Shown piece after piece: positions 1-10,154 of a DNA stretch of 43,572 bases; the stretch's first letter is position 1, and every line of letters begins with the position of its first letter. A model generated the notes under the pieces. It searched no databases and was not told where the DNA came from. It saw nothing but the letters and a program-made list of their open reading frames with translations. Where the stretch lies: the NCBI GenBank assembly GCA_019242395.1, contig JAFAVP010000137.1:1-43572 (forward strand), given 5' to 3'. The position numbers and the translations under genes are program-made. The stretch comes from Alphaproteobacteria bacterium. GTDB taxonomy: Bacteria > Pseudomonadota > Alphaproteobacteria > Micropepsales > Micropepsaceae.

Positions 1-1319
1 ACGCCGTTGTCACGGATGTAACCGTGGCCGCCATAGCACTGCATTGCGAGGTTCGCCGCCTCAAAGCCCATGTCGGTGAAGAAGGCCTTGATCACCGGAG
101 TCATCAGATCGGCAAGAGCCGACGCCGTTTCCCTGTCCGGCCGGTTCGAATCTGCAATCGACATGTTGAGCGAGGTCCACACAGCCACCGCGCGCGCGCC
201 CTCAACGAAGCTGCGGGCATGTAGCAGCATACGGCGCACGTCCGGATGCACGATCTCTGGATCCGCCGGCTGACCCGGCTCTTTCGCGCCGCCTAAGGCG
301 CGTCCGACGCGGCGCGTGAGCGCGTAGTCGACACCGTTCTGCGCCGCTACTTCGCCGATAGCGATCCCTTGCACACCCACCCCGAGCCGCGCGCCATTCA
401 TCATGCCAAACATTCCTGCCATTCCGGCAGACGAAGAACGCCTTTCACCCTGTCTCAACGGTCGTGGCTTCGGGCCCAGACGCCAAGCGGTCGCATCGTC
501 GAAATTGAGCACCGCGGTGGCGTTGCCCTTTATACCCATCTTCTTTTCGATGCCCCCAGTCGACACACCGTTCTTCGGGCCCAGCTTGCCCTCTTCGCTC
601 ACCAGGTATTTGGGCACCATGAAGAAGTTGACGCTTGAGAGATCGTTGGCGATCTGCCCGTTCTCGTCCGGGATTTTGGCAATCACCATGTGGATGATGT
701 TGTCGCTCAGGTCCTGGTCGCCGCCCGAAATGAAGATCTTTGTGCCGGTCATGCGATAGGTGCCGTCGGGCTGCTCGATCGCGCGCGTCTTCATCAGCCG
801 CAGATCGGTGCCGCAATGGGGCTCCGTGAGGCACATGGTGCCGCTCCATTCGCCGGACACCATTCTTGGAACGATGTGCTCTTTCATCCAGGGCGCCCCC
901 GTGGCGTAGAGCGCGCTGTAGGCGGCTGTGGTGAGGCCGGGATACATGGCGAAGGCCTGATTGGCGCTCATCGCCATTTCGGCGACTGCCATAGTCAGGA
1001 TGGGGGGCAGGTTGGAGCCGCCCACCTCTTCCGGCGCACCAAGGCCGCCCCAACCGGCCTCGCTGTATGCCTTGTAGGCTTCTTTGAAGCCCGCAGGCGT
1101 GCGCACCACTCCGTTTTCCAAATGGCAGCCTTCCTCGTCCCCAGACTGGTTCAGCGGCTGCAAAACCTCCTCACAGAACTTACCGGCATTCTCTAGGACA
1201 TCATCGATGGTATCTGCCGAAAGCTCGGCGAAGCGCGGCAGGCCTGTCTGCTTCTCCACTTCGAATAGCTCGTGGAGGAGAAATTTGTAGTCTTCGACTG
1301 GTGCGCGGTAGATCGGCAT
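1..1319 (-). CDS. Acyl-CoA dehydrogenase, 3' end cut by window start
   Basis: Open minus frame from ATG at 1319: MPIYRAPVEDYKFLLHELFEVEKQTGLPRF...SGTMCLTEPHCGTDL...MNGARLGVGVQGIAIGEVAAQNGVDYAL...AMQCYGGHGYIRDNG. Typical acyl-CoA DH motifs. Missing from the ORF track because it runs off the window. Confidence 0.9.
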   Translation of the reverse strand, partial: MPIYRAPVEDYKFLLHELFEVEKQTGLPRFAELSADTIDDVLENAGKFCEEVLQPLNQSGDEEGCHLENGVVRTPAGFKEAYKAYSEAGWGGLGAPEEVGGSNLPPILTMAVAEMAMSANQAFAMYPGLTTAAYSALYATGAPWMKEHIVPRMVSGEWSGTMCLTEPHCGTDLRLMKTRAIEQPDGTYRMTGTKIFISGGDQDLSDNIIHMVIAKIPDENGQIANDLSSVNFFMVPKYLVSEEGKLGPKNGVSTGGIEKKMGIKGNATAVLNFDDATAWRLGPKPRPLRQGERRSSSAGMAGMFGMMNGARLGVGVQGIAIGEVAAQNGVDYALTRRVGRALGGAKEPGQPADPEIVHPDVRRMLLHARSFVEGARAVAVWTSLNMSIADSNRPDRETASALADLMTPVIKAFFTDMGFEAANLAMQCYGGHGYIRDNG

Positions 1320-1396
1320 GGCTCCTCGGCGAACGGGAATGGCGAAGAGGGAACAGTAGGCCAACCACTCGGCATGCGCCACTCACCATTCAGGAG

Positions 1397-3238
1397 TCAT
1401 ATCAGATCGCGCAACGTGACCTTAATCTGCCGCGTGGCGCCGCCGCTGGAGACGTTGAATTGCACGACCGTTCCGGGGACTTGATTCCGCAAGCGGCGCC
1501 GCATCTCGTAGATCGGAATGGACTTCGCCGGCTTACCGTCTACCGCGGCGATGATGTCGCCCGTTTTCAGTCCAGCCGCTTCTGCAGGGCCCGTGGCTGT
1601 CACGTCCGCGATCTTGAAACCCTCCGGCACTTCATTGATCCACATGCCGGATCGATCGAAGGTGCCGCTATCCGCGACAGCCTTCGAAGGTGGTTTTAAA
1701 TACATGATCTGATGATCGTAATCGAAGGTGACGATAAAGCGTTTAAGAATGCCGCTACCCACATTGCCGTCGTATTCGCCGCCCGCAAAGGCGCCCTTCG
1801 TCTGCGTCGCGAGGCTGGTGACGATATTATCGATCTTCAGTATGCCGAGAGTCATGCTTGCGCCGCGCGTGACATAGGCGCGCGAGGGCCCGCCCACGCC
1901 CCATCCCTCCACAGCATCCACACCCCTCGGGTGCTTCGTGCGCAGATCGTTCTTCTCGGCAAATGGCTTTGTGAGCGTCAGTTCGGCGCGTGAGCCCGTG
2001 TCGATGTCGTACTTGGCTGGGAGACCCTCAAAGCTCCCCTGGACCTCGGGAATGCTTCCGTTGAAGACAAACGGTACGGGTGTTCCGGCGGACTTCGGAT
2101 TGAACGCCTCGGGCTTCATCAGCGTCAGCTTGCCGCCAGCATAGTCAATTCGGGTGACGAAGCGGCGGAAGGTTTCGAAACCGATCATGCCGGTTTCGTC
2201 CACGCCCTCTACACCGGGCGCGATGAAGTCCAGAACCGGGAACACCTGGTTCTTGATCGTGGCCCTGCCGACTTGGACAGAGCCGACCTTGGCGAAGCCG
2301 ACATCCACGGTGCCTTCGCCGGCGCCGCCGCCGGGGGCCTTGCCTTCAACCGTGAGACCCAGAGCCTTCGCCGTTGACGGCGTAACGAGATTCGCGCCAC
2401 CGGTATCGAAGATGAAGAGATACGGCCCTTTGCCGTTCACTTTGGCATAGCCGTAGATGTGATTGTTGAGGATGCGGATAGGAACGGTGGTCTCCTTCGC
2501 GCCGCCGGCAATAGAGAAATCCGCCACGTTCACCTTTGGCTTGGCGTAGGCGCTTGAATCCAGCGCAGGACCGAACCCAGCCTTCGTGAAGGTGAGTGTC
2601 TGGATGTATTTCGCGCCCCGGCCATCGTCTATCGCAAGCTTGCCGGCAATCTGCACGCCATCGACGGCGCGATAATCGGATAGGGTGGTCGTGATCGTGA
2701 GCGCGGCCTGCTTCTCGACGACGCGGGAAAGCAGATGCGATTTGTTATCGAACCACGCCGCAAAACTCTTTCCGTCCTTTGGCGTGACCGTCAGCACGTC
2801 ATAGCTGGCGCCATTGTCGCTTGCTGCCGGCGCGGCGGCGATGGATGCACCACCAAAGTCGGGTTGCCACCAGAGATTGGCGCGACGGTAGCCTTCGTTC
2901 ACCGCGAGTTCGCGCTGCTCTCCGCCTTCTTCTGCCGTTACAGTACCCGAAGGATCGCGCTCCCAGGCGGACTTGCCGTCGAAACCATTGCCGCCAGTGA
3001 CGGGCCCGAGCTTGAACTCGTCCGTCCAACGGCCCGTCTTCAAATCGTCGGTCGAATGCGTCCAGCCGGTTAGTCCCTGACCGGAATAGTCATACTCGAC
3101 TTTCATGGTCAGTTTGTTTTCCCATGCACTACCGCCACTGGCGGCCTTGTTCGCGGCAAGAATTTCGGCTGGTGTGGCGGCTATAACAGTGGACGCCGAG
3201 AAGACCAGCGCAACGGCTGGAACGAAGAATTTCAGCAA
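1397..3238 (-). CDS. Exported aspartyl protease (two DTG lobes) with C-terminal PDZ domain
   Basis: TTG start at 3238 with GGAGGG upstream; signal peptide LLKFFVPAVALVFSASTVIA; FIFDTGGANLV and YDIDTGSRAEL; C-terminal PDZ-like ADVTATGPAEAAGLKTGDIIAAVDGKPAKSI. Confidence 0.8.
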   Translation of the reverse strand: MLKFFVPAVALVFSASTVIAATPAEILAANKAASGGSAWENKLTMKVEYDYSGQGLTGWTHSTDDLKTGRWTDEFKLGPVTGGNGFDGKSAWERDPSGTVTAEEGGEQRELAVNEGYRRANLWWQPDFGGASIAAAPAASDNGASYDVLTVTPKDGKSFAAWFDNKSHLLSRVVEKQAALTITTTLSDYRAVDGVQIAGKLAIDDGRGAKYIQTLTFTKAGFGPALDSSAYAKPKVNVADFSIAGGAKETTVPIRILNNHIYGYAKVNGKGPYLFIFDTGGANLVTPSTAKALGLTVEGKAPGGGAGEGTVDVGFAKVGSVQVGRATIKNQVFPVLDFIAPGVEGVDETGMIGFETFRRFVTRIDYAGGKLTLMKPEAFNPKSAGTPVPFVFNGSIPEVQGSFEGLPAKYDIDTGSRAELTLTKPFAEKNDLRTKHPRGVDAVEGWGVGGPSRAYVTRGASMTLGILKIDNIVTSLATQTKGAFAGGEYDGNVGSGILKRFIVTFDYDHQIMYLKPPSKAVADSGTFDRSGMWINEVPEGFKIADVTATGPAEAAGLKTGDIIAAVDGKPAKSIPIYEMRRRLRNQVPGTVVQFNVSSGGATRQIKVTLRDLI

Positions 3239-3292
3239 GGGACCCTCCGAATCTGTCCGCGAGAGGTGGAAGGCGGCGGGTAGCAGATCAAT

Positions 3293-4168
3293 ATGCGTTT
3301 TCGGAATGCAAGCCATGCTCTGGTATGGTTCGCCATATTCTTGGGTATGGCAGCCAGCCGGGCGGCCGCTTCCGGCCCGCAGCGGGTTGTTTCATCCTTT
3401 CTATGCACAGACGAGTATGTGTTTCGGCTGCTCCCGCCGAAGCGCATCGCGGGCCTGTCTTATCTGTCGGCGGACACGCATCCCGTGGTTTCCACCATCG
3501 CCGGGCAGGTGAAGAACATCCCTCTTGTGCGAGCCTCGGCCGAACAGGTGCTGGCGCTGCATCCAGATCTGGTGGTGACCTACGAGAACACCAATGTGCG
3601 GCAGACGCAGCTTCTACGCGCCGCCGGCCTGCGGGTCTTGGAGGTGCCGTGGGCGGAATCTCTTGCTGACGTGCGCAAAATTACCCGAATGCTGGGAGCC
3701 AAGCTTGGCGCCAAGGCGCGCGCCGAGACATTGGTCCGGGCGATGGATTCTGCGCTGACCGCGGCCAACCAGGGAGTGCCGCATCAGCCGCTGCGTGTTC
3801 TAATTTACGAACCGAACGGATACGCTACGGGCGGGGGCCTAACGGATCAGATACTCGCCACTGCCGGATTGCAGAACGTCGGCTCAAGATCGCATCTGAC
3901 TCGCTCGGGCACGCTGCCCATCGAAACCGTGCTGACGCTTGCGCCGGACCTGATGATCCTGAACGGCGAGCGCGAAGAGGAGCCTGCCCGCGCCGATCTC
4001 GTTGTACAGCATCCGGCGCTTAAAGCCCTGAGCGGCCGGACACTTGCCGTGCACACCTCACTGGTTCCATTGCTCTGCCCCGGTCCATGGTCGGTTCGAA
4101 CTGCTCCCGAACTCGCGCAGTGGGGCCGCAAGGCACGCGCGCTTGCTGCGCGGCATGGCGGACCGTAA
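3293..4168 (+). CDS. ABC transporter periplasmic substrate-binding protein (BtuF/FhuD-like)
   Basis: Signal sequence, RVVSSFLCTDEYVFRLLPPKRIAGLSYLSAD, HPDLVVTYENTN; followed directly by FecCD permease and ATPase genes. Confidence 0.8.
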   Translation: MRFRNASHALVWFAIFLGMAASRAAASGPQRVVSSFLCTDEYVFRLLPPKRIAGLSYLSADTHPVVSTIAGQVKNIPLVRASAEQVLALHPDLVVTYENTNVRQTQLLRAAGLRVLEVPWAESLADVRKITRMLGAKLGAKARAETLVRAMDSALTAANQGVPHQPLRVLIYEPNGYATGGGLTDQILATAGLQNVGSRSHLTRSGTLPIETVLTLAPDLMILNGEREEEPARADLVVQHPALKALSGRTLAVHTSLVPLLCPGPWSVRTAPELAQWGRKARALAARHGGP

Positions 4169-4180
4169 GAGCCGCAGCAG

Positions 4181-5212
4181 ATGGATGCCGCTTCGGAAAT
4201 TCAGCTGCTCCTTCCGCCCACATCGCGCGGAGAGAAAAGCGCTGTCGGGCTGACCTGCGGCCTGGGACTGCTCGCGCTGCTGTTCGCGCTGGTGTCACTG
4301 TGTGTAGGCGCCGCGAATTTCGGCCCCAGCGAAATTCTTGGCGGCCTGTTTTCGCACAATGGGATCAGTAGCGTCATTGCGCAACAGATTCGGTTACCGC
4401 GCGCCGCCCTTGCATTGCTGGTTGGTGCAGCACTCGGCGCCAGCGGGGCAGCCTTGCAGGGGCTCTTTCGCAACCCCCTGGCCGAGCCAGGGGTCACCGG
4501 TGTGACATCCGCGGCGGGATTGGGCGCGGTGGTTGCGTTCTATTTCGGATTTGCGGGTATCCACCCAATTCTGCTCCCGACCTTCGCCGTCGTGAGCGCG
4601 CTCGCCTCTTCTCTGGTCCTCTATATGCTGTCGCGCGCGGGTGCCGGCGCCGTGGCCCTGGTGCTGGGAGGCGTAGCGATTGCAAGTCTGGCAACAGCAT
4701 TGACGGCACTGGCGCTGTCCCTGTCGCCGAATCCATACGCGATGAGCGAGATTGTCATGTGGATGATGGGCTCGCTCAAAGATCGCACGCTAAGCGATCT
4801 TGTTTTCGCACTGCCCCTAGTGTCCTTGGGTCTCTTGTTGTTGTTGAGCGCTGCCCGTGGGCTTGATGCTTTGATCCTCGGCGAGGAAGCAGCTCACAGT
4901 CTCGGTGTGAACGTGCAAGGCATTCGTCGCCGAGTGGTGATCGGAGTTGCTCTGGCGACTGGGGCCGCCACGGCGGCTGCTGGTGCAGTCAGCTTCGTTG
5001 GCCTCGTCGTACCGCATCTCTTGCGCCCGTTCTACGGCTATCAACCCGCGCGGTTGATCTGGCCATCTGCACTCGGTGCCGCCGCCCTCGTTACCGCTGC
5101 CGACCTTGCGGTACGGCTGATTTCACCCGATGAAAAGTTACCTCTGGGCGTGGTGACGGCGTTGATCGGTGCACCGTTTTTCTTCTGGTTGATTCTGAGC
5201 ATGCGAAAATAG
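4181..5212 (+). CDS. FecCD/BtuC-family ABC transporter permease
   Basis: RLPRAALALLVGAALGASGAALQGLFRNPLAEPGVTGVTSAAGLGA; GAVSFVGLVVPHLLRPF, hallmark BtuC/FecCD motifs. Confidence 0.92.
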   Translation: MDAASEIQLLLPPTSRGEKSAVGLTCGLGLLALLFALVSLCVGAANFGPSEILGGLFSHNGISSVIAQQIRLPRAALALLVGAALGASGAALQGLFRNPLAEPGVTGVTSAAGLGAVVAFYFGFAGIHPILLPTFAVVSALASSLVLYMLSRAGAGAVALVLGGVAIASLATALTALALSLSPNPYAMSEIVMWMMGSLKDRTLSDLVFALPLVSLGLLLLLSAARGLDALILGEEAAHSLGVNVQGIRRRVVIGVALATGAATAAAGAVSFVGLVVPHLLRPFYGYQPARLIWPSALGAAALVTAADLAVRLISPDEKLPLGVVTALIGAPFFFWLILSMRK

Positions 5213-5214
5213 CG

Positions 5215-5979
5215 GTGAACATTGCTCTGTTGTTTCAAGAGGTTTCGGCGGGCTATCGCGGACGGCCTGTGGTGCACAATATTGACTTGTCCTTCGCCGC
5301 CGGTACGGTGACGGGGCTTGTCGGCCCCAACGGCGCCGGTAAGACTACGCTTCTCAGGGTCGCCCTGCGGCTCATCGCGCCGGCCGCCGGTAAGGTGCAG
5401 CTCCTGGGAAAGCCCTTACCCGATTGGTCTCCACAGGGGCTCGCTTGTGCACTCGCCTATCTGCCGCAGGAATCGGAAGCGCCATGGCCGGTTGAAGCGC
5501 GCAAGCTGGTGGCGCTAGGGAGACTGCCGCATCGGAGTCCCTTCGCGGCTCTCAGCGAGGCGGATCACCGCGCTATCATAGATGCCCTTGCTCGCTGCGA
5601 TGGCCTTGAGTTTTCCCGGCGCGCCATGAACGAACTGTCAGCGGGTGAGCGTGCGCGGGTGTTGCTGGCCCGTGCGCTGGCGGTGCAGGCGCCTATCCTG
5701 CTCGCCGATGAACCGGCGGCGCACCTTGACCCCGCCCACCAGCTTCGCCTTATGGAGTTGCTGCGCGCCGAAGCTAGGCGCGGTGCGGCTGTTGTGGTGA
5801 CCTTGCACGATCTTTCGCTGGCTTCCCGCTTTTGCGACCGGATTGTGGTGATGGAAGAGGGCCGCGTGCGGGCCGCCGGAGCAGCTGCATCGGTGCTGAA
5901 CGATGAGGTACTGCAATCCACCTTTGCCATTCGGGCCCGCCGCTTGGACGGAAGCATAGTGCCCTGGGAGAGAGGGTGA
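5215..5979 (+). CDS. ABC transporter ATP-binding protein (BtuD/FecE-like)
   Basis: GTG start; Walker A GPNGAGKTTLLR; signature ELSAGERARVLLARAL; Walker B ILLADEPAAHLD. Confidence 0.92.
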   Translation: MNIALLFQEVSAGYRGRPVVHNIDLSFAAGTVTGLVGPNGAGKTTLLRVALRLIAPAAGKVQLLGKPLPDWSPQGLACALAYLPQESEAPWPVEARKLVALGRLPHRSPFAALSEADHRAIIDALARCDGLEFSRRAMNELSAGERARVLLARALAVQAPILLADEPAAHLDPAHQLRLMELLRAEARRGAAVVVTLHDLSLASRFCDRIVVMEEGRVRAAGAAASVLNDEVLQSTFAIRARRLDGSIVPWERG

Positions 5980-6743
5980 TGCATACGCCGCATCAGGACG
6001 AGCATTACAAGAAGGCCTTGTACGAACTTCAGGTCGAGCTCGTGAAACTTCAGCGCGATCTGATTTCCAGCAACGCTCGCGTGTTGGTCATTCTGGAGGG
6101 CCGCGATGCTGCAGGGAAGGACGGTACGATAAAGCGCCTGACCGAGCACATGAGCCCCAGGGAGACACGCATCCACGCTCCGGGCAAACCATCAAGCCGC
6201 GAGCAGACGGAGTGGTATTTTCAGCGCTTCGTGCCGTTCTTGCCGGCAGCGCAGGAGTTCGTTGTCTTCAATCGCTCCTGGTACAATCGCGCCGGTGTGG
6301 AACGGGTGATGGGTTTTGCCGCCCCCGAGCAGGTTCAAGAGTTTCTTGAGTCCGTGAGTCCATTCGAGGATATGCTGGTGCGAGACGGTCTGGCTCTCCG
6401 AAAGTATTACCTGGATATCTCGCGCAAGGAGCAGAAGAATCGGCTGAACGAGCGGGAAGACGATCCGCTGACGCAATGGAAGGTCTCACCCATCGACGCG
6501 TCTGCAGGGAAGAAGTGGGCCGCATATTCGCGCGCCAGGGATGAGATGCTCCGCCGCACCTCTCATCCGGCGGGACCCTGGCGCATCGTTCGTGCGAATG
6601 ACAAGAAGGTGGCCCGGCTCGAATTCCTCCGCGATCTGCTGGAGACCTTCTCGTATAAGGGCAAGAGCAAAAAAGTGACTCAGCCAGACCGCAAAATTGT
6701 GTTTCCCTGGTCCGAAGCCGCGGCCGAGCGTCTCGAACCCTGA
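5976..6743 (+). CDS. ppk2: Polyphosphate kinase 2 family protein
   Basis: LVILEGRDAAGKDGTIKRLTEHMSPRE, FNRSWYNRAGVERVMGF, KYYLDISRKEQKNRL are PPK2 motifs. Overlaps the upstream ATPase stop by 4 nt. Confidence 0.88.
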   Translation: MMHTPHQDEHYKKALYELQVELVKLQRDLISSNARVLVILEGRDAAGKDGTIKRLTEHMSPRETRIHAPGKPSSREQTEWYFQRFVPFLPAAQEFVVFNRSWYNRAGVERVMGFAAPEQVQEFLESVSPFEDMLVRDGLALRKYYLDISRKEQKNRLNEREDDPLTQWKVSPIDASAGKKWAAYSRARDEMLRRTSHPAGPWRIVRANDKKVARLEFLRDLLETFSYKGKSKKVTQPDRKIVFPWSEAAAERLEP

Positions 6744-7538
6744 TCAGAAGAACCAGAACCGCAGGCAGACGAGAATAAGCACGGCGGCAAGCGCCACCCG
6801 CACTGCAGTATCCGAAGCGCGTGCAGCCACCAGGCTCATCACCACGATAGCGGGTATAGAGCCAGCAAGCAGAGACACCAGGATGTGTGTGTTGATGCTA
6901 CCGAGCATGGAATGCCCCAACCCCGCGACCAGCGTAAGCGGTACCGCGTGGGCGATATCGGAACCCACGATTTTGCGTGGCTCCATCTTCGGGTAGAGCA
7001 TGACAAGCGCCGTCACTCCGATAGCGCCCGCGCCGACGGAAGAAAGGGTCACGAGCACGCCTAAGACGAAACCGGTGAAAACCGTCAGGCGCTGAACACG
7101 GCCCGGGTGAAGCTCGCCGACGCGGGACAGATACCAGCGCATGATCGTTCTTCGGAAGAGGAGCAACCCGGCGGTCATCAGGAGCGCGACGCCCAGGGTG
7201 CGCGTGATGATCAAGCTCGTCGCCTTGCTGTCTATTTTAAGCCAGTAGAGGAGTGCGATGGTCAGTATGGTCGCCGGGATGCTGCCCGTCGCGAGTCTTC
7301 CGACAAGCCTCCAGTCCACTGTCTTGTTATAGCCGTGAACGATAGAGCCGCCTGTCTTTGTTACAGCGGCATAGATCAGATCGGTGCCCACGGCCGTGGC
7401 AGGGTGGATGCCGAAGAGCAAAATAAGCAGCGGTGTCATCAGGGAGCCGCCACCAACGCCGGTGAAACCGACCAAGCCGCCCACCAGCACTCCGGAGAGC
7501 ACGTAAAGTGGATCCAGCGACTGGATGAATGCCCACAT
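6744..7538 (-). CDS. TauE/SafE-family sulfite/sulfur-compound permease
   Basis: SGVLVGGLVGFTGVGGGSLMTPLLILLFGIHPATAVGTDLIYAAVTKTGGSIVHG. Start chosen at ATG 7538; the listed ORF extends to 7592. Confidence 0.85.
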   Translation of the reverse strand: MWAFIQSLDPLYVLSGVLVGGLVGFTGVGGGSLMTPLLILLFGIHPATAVGTDLIYAAVTKTGGSIVHGYNKTVDWRLVGRLATGSIPATILTIALLYWLKIDSKATSLIITRTLGVALLMTAGLLLFRRTIMRWYLSRVGELHPGRVQRLTVFTGFVLGVLVTLSSVGAGAIGVTALVMLYPKMEPRKIVGSDIAHAVPLTLVAGLGHSMLGSINTHILVSLLAGSIPAIVVMSLVAARASDTAVRVALAAVLILVCLRFWFF

Positions 7539-7633
7539 GGTCACGCGCCCCTCTTCCCGAGCGAAAGCGCAGGCCCTTTTGGCTACGCCCACCCCGAACG
7601 CGGGCGCAGTTTTAAGTCAGAGATTAGACAGGA

Positions 7634-8425
7634 TCAATGCCGCGCTGCACGGGTCTCGGGAAAGGGGACAACCTGCTCCGCGCTTGGCCGGATAGGGCTG
7701 TCTATGAAGTCTGCCACGAAATACGAAGCCGGTGAGCGCCGTATTTCGGCTGGGCTGCCAATCTGCTCAATGCTCCCCTGATTGAGGATGGCCACAAGGT
7801 CAGCCAGCTCCATAGCCTCTTCCTGATCATGTGTGACAAATACGGTGGTGATGCCGGTTTTGTCATGGATATGGCGCAGCCACATGCGAAGCTCTTTTCG
7901 GACCTTAGCGTCCAGTGCACCAAACGGTTCGTCGAGCAGCAGCATGCGGGGCTCGATGGCGAGCGCGCGCGCGAGCGCCACGCGCTGCCGCTGCCCTCCG
8001 GATAATTGACTCGGATAGCGTTTTCCCAATCCATCGAGCTGTACGAGCGAAAGCAGTTCCTCGACGCGACGGGAAATTTCGCCGCGGGGAGGGCGGTGGC
8101 GGCGTCCTCGCACTTCCAGTCCGAAAGCAATGTTCTTGGCCACCGTCATATGCCTGAACAAGGCGTATTGCTGGAATACGAACCCGGCTCGCCGCTCGCG
8201 CGCGGGCAGGGCGAGCCAATCACCATCCTCGAATTTGACACGGCCCGCTTCTGCGAACTCAAGCCCGCCTAGGATCCGAAGTAAGGTGGTCTTCCCGGAA
8301 CCAGAAGGGCCCAGCAGCGCAAGAAAACAGCCTTTCGGCGCACTGAAGCTCACCCCTTTCAGGGCGGGAAAGCGGTCGAAGCGCTTGGCAACTGATTCGA
8401 CGACGAGCGACATCCGGGGCTCCAT
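7634..8425 (-). CDS. cysA: Sulfate ABC transporter ATP-binding protein
   Basis: [56 protein letters not shown], next to CysT/CysW. Confidence 0.92.
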   Translation of the reverse strand: MEPRMSLVVESVAKRFDRFPALKGVSFSAPKGCFLALLGPSGSGKTTLLRILGGLEFAEAGRVKFEDGDWLALPARERRAGFVFQQYALFRHMTVAKNIAFGLEVRGRRHRPPRGEISRRVEELLSLVQLDGLGKRYPSQLSGGQRQRVALARALAIEPRMLLLDEPFGALDAKVRKELRMWLRHIHDKTGITTVFVTHDQEEAMELADLVAILNQGSIEQIGSPAEIRRSPASYFVADFIDSPIRPSAEQVVPFPETRAARH

Positions 8426-9303
8426 CAATGCTTGTGAACGGCGGCGATTTCGTCGGCATAATGCCACTCAAGGAAGGTTTTAACGGTGAGCGTGACCAGC
8501 GCGAGCAAAGCAAGCAGCGAGGCCACCGCAAAGGCCGCGACGAACTGATAGTCGTTGTAGAGGACCTCGATGTGCAGAGGCATGGTATTGGTCTGCCCCC
8601 GGATGTGGCCGCTGACGACCGAAACCGCGCCGAACTCCCCCATGGCGCGCGCATTGCACAGTAGTACGCCGTAAAGCAGGCCCCATTTGATGTTCGGCAA
8701 GGTCACCCGGCGGAACGTCTGCAACCCACTTGCGCCGAGAGACGTCGCCGCTTCTTCTTCATCGCGGCCCTGATCGCTCATCAGCGGGATCAGCTCGCGC
8801 GCGACGAATGGGAAAGTCACAAACATGGTGGCGAGCACGATGCCGGGGATTGCGAAAATAATCTTGATGTCGTGCTCGCGCAGCCAAGGTCCGAACCATC
8901 CCATCATTCCGAACAGCAGCACATAGACGAGACCCGAAATCACCGGGGATACCGAGAAAGGCAGGTCGATCAGCGTGATGAGAAAGCTCTTGCCGCGGAA
9001 GTCGAACTTGGAGATGGCCCAAGATGCGGCCAAACCGAAGACCACATTCAGCGGCACCGCAATCCCGGCCGCAATCAGTGTCATTTTGACCGCGGAGAGA
9101 GCATCCGGTTCCACGATGGCAGCCAATGCTGTGGAGACGCCGTTCTTCAGAGCCTGCGCGAACACTGTGATCAGTGGAAGCAGTAGGAAGAGGGCAATGA
9201 AGAACATGGCGGTGGCTGTCAGCAGCGCGCGGGCCACGGGGTGATCGGCCGTTGCTGCGCGCGGGCGGGGCAGCGCGAATTCTGTCATGGTCGCGTCTGT
9301 CAT
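8425..9303 (-). CDS. cysW: Sulfate ABC transporter permease CysW
   Basis: [84 protein letters not shown]. Confidence 0.93.
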   Translation of the reverse strand: MTDATMTEFALPRPRAATADHPVARALLTATAMFFIALFLLLPLITVFAQALKNGVSTALAAIVEPDALSAVKMTLIAAGIAVPLNVVFGLAASWAISKFDFRGKSFLITLIDLPFSVSPVISGLVYVLLFGMMGWFGPWLREHDIKIIFAIPGIVLATMFVTFPFVARELIPLMSDQGRDEEEAATSLGASGLQTFRRVTLPNIKWGLLYGVLLCNARAMGEFGAVSVVSGHIRGQTNTMPLHIEVLYNDYQFVAAFAVASLLALLALVTLTVKTFLEWHYADEIAAVHKH

Positions 9304-10154
9304 CGCCGTTTCGCCATGAGTGCCTGCAGGCCATTCAGGATCAGCAGAATGAGGAAGGACACGCCGAGCATGACAACACCGACCGAGGCAGCACCTGCAT
9401 AGTCGAATTCTTCCAGCTTTATGATGATGAGCAGGGGCGCGATCTCCGAACGGAGGGGTAGGTTGCCCGCAATGAAAATCACCGAGCCGTACTCGCCGAC
9501 AGCGCGGGCGAAAGCCAATGCGGAGCCTGTAATAAGCGCCGGCAGTAGAGCCGGGAACACCACACGACGGAACGTCTGCAAGCGCGACGCGCCCAAGGTG
9601 GCGGCGGCTTCTTCATGATCCCGGCTGAGATCGTTCAGCACCGGTTGCAACGTGCGCACGACGAAAGGTAAACCAATGAAGGTAAGGGCGATTACGACGC
9701 CCAGCGGGGTGTAGGCCGCCTTGACACCAAGCCACATCAATGGCGCGCCTAACCAGCCGTTCGGCGCGTACAGAGCCGACAGTGCGATGCCGGCGACGGC
9801 GGTGGGCAAAGCGAAAGGGAGGTCGACGAGGGCATCTACCAGCCGCTTCCCCGGAAATCGATAGCGTACCAATACCCACGCCACAATCAGCCCGAAGACG
9901 GTATTCAGCACGGCGCCAACCGCCGCCGCACCGAACGAGAGTTTCAATGCCGCAAGCACGCGCGGCGCGGTGACTTCCGCGACGAATCCGCTCAAGCCCA
10001 ACTCCCATGGGCGGATGATCAGCGCCGCCAGGGGAATAAGGACGACGGTGGAAAGGTAGAAGATCGTGAAGCCAAGCGAGAGCCCGAATCCGGGCAGAGC
10101 GCTGCGCGTCCGCCACGACGTGGACGGCAGCGCTAGCGCCCCAGCAGAACTCAT
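9300..10154 (-). CDS. cysT: Sulfate ABC transporter permease CysT
   Basis: [77 protein letters not shown]. Start chosen at ATG 10154 overlapping the upstream stop; the listed ORF extends to 10226. Confidence 0.92.
   Translation of the reverse strand: MSSAGALALPSTSWRTRSALPGFGLSLGFTIFYLSTVVLIPLAALIIRPWELGLSGFVAEVTAPRVLAALKLSFGAAAVGAVLNTVFGLIVAWVLVRYRFPGKRLVDALVDLPFALPTAVAGIALSALYAPNGWLGAPLMWLGVKAAYTPLGVVIALTFIGLPFVVRTLQPVLNDLSRDHEEAAATLGASRLQTFRRVVFPALLPALITGSALAFARAVGEYGSVIFIAGNLPLRSEIAPLLIIIKLEEFDYAGAASVGVVMLGVSFLILLILNGLQALMAKRR

Noticed and set aside
445-1053. 202-aa minus-strand ORF in the track
   Set aside because: Out-of-frame reading of the acyl-CoA dehydrogenase gene; the true frame gives the family motifs.
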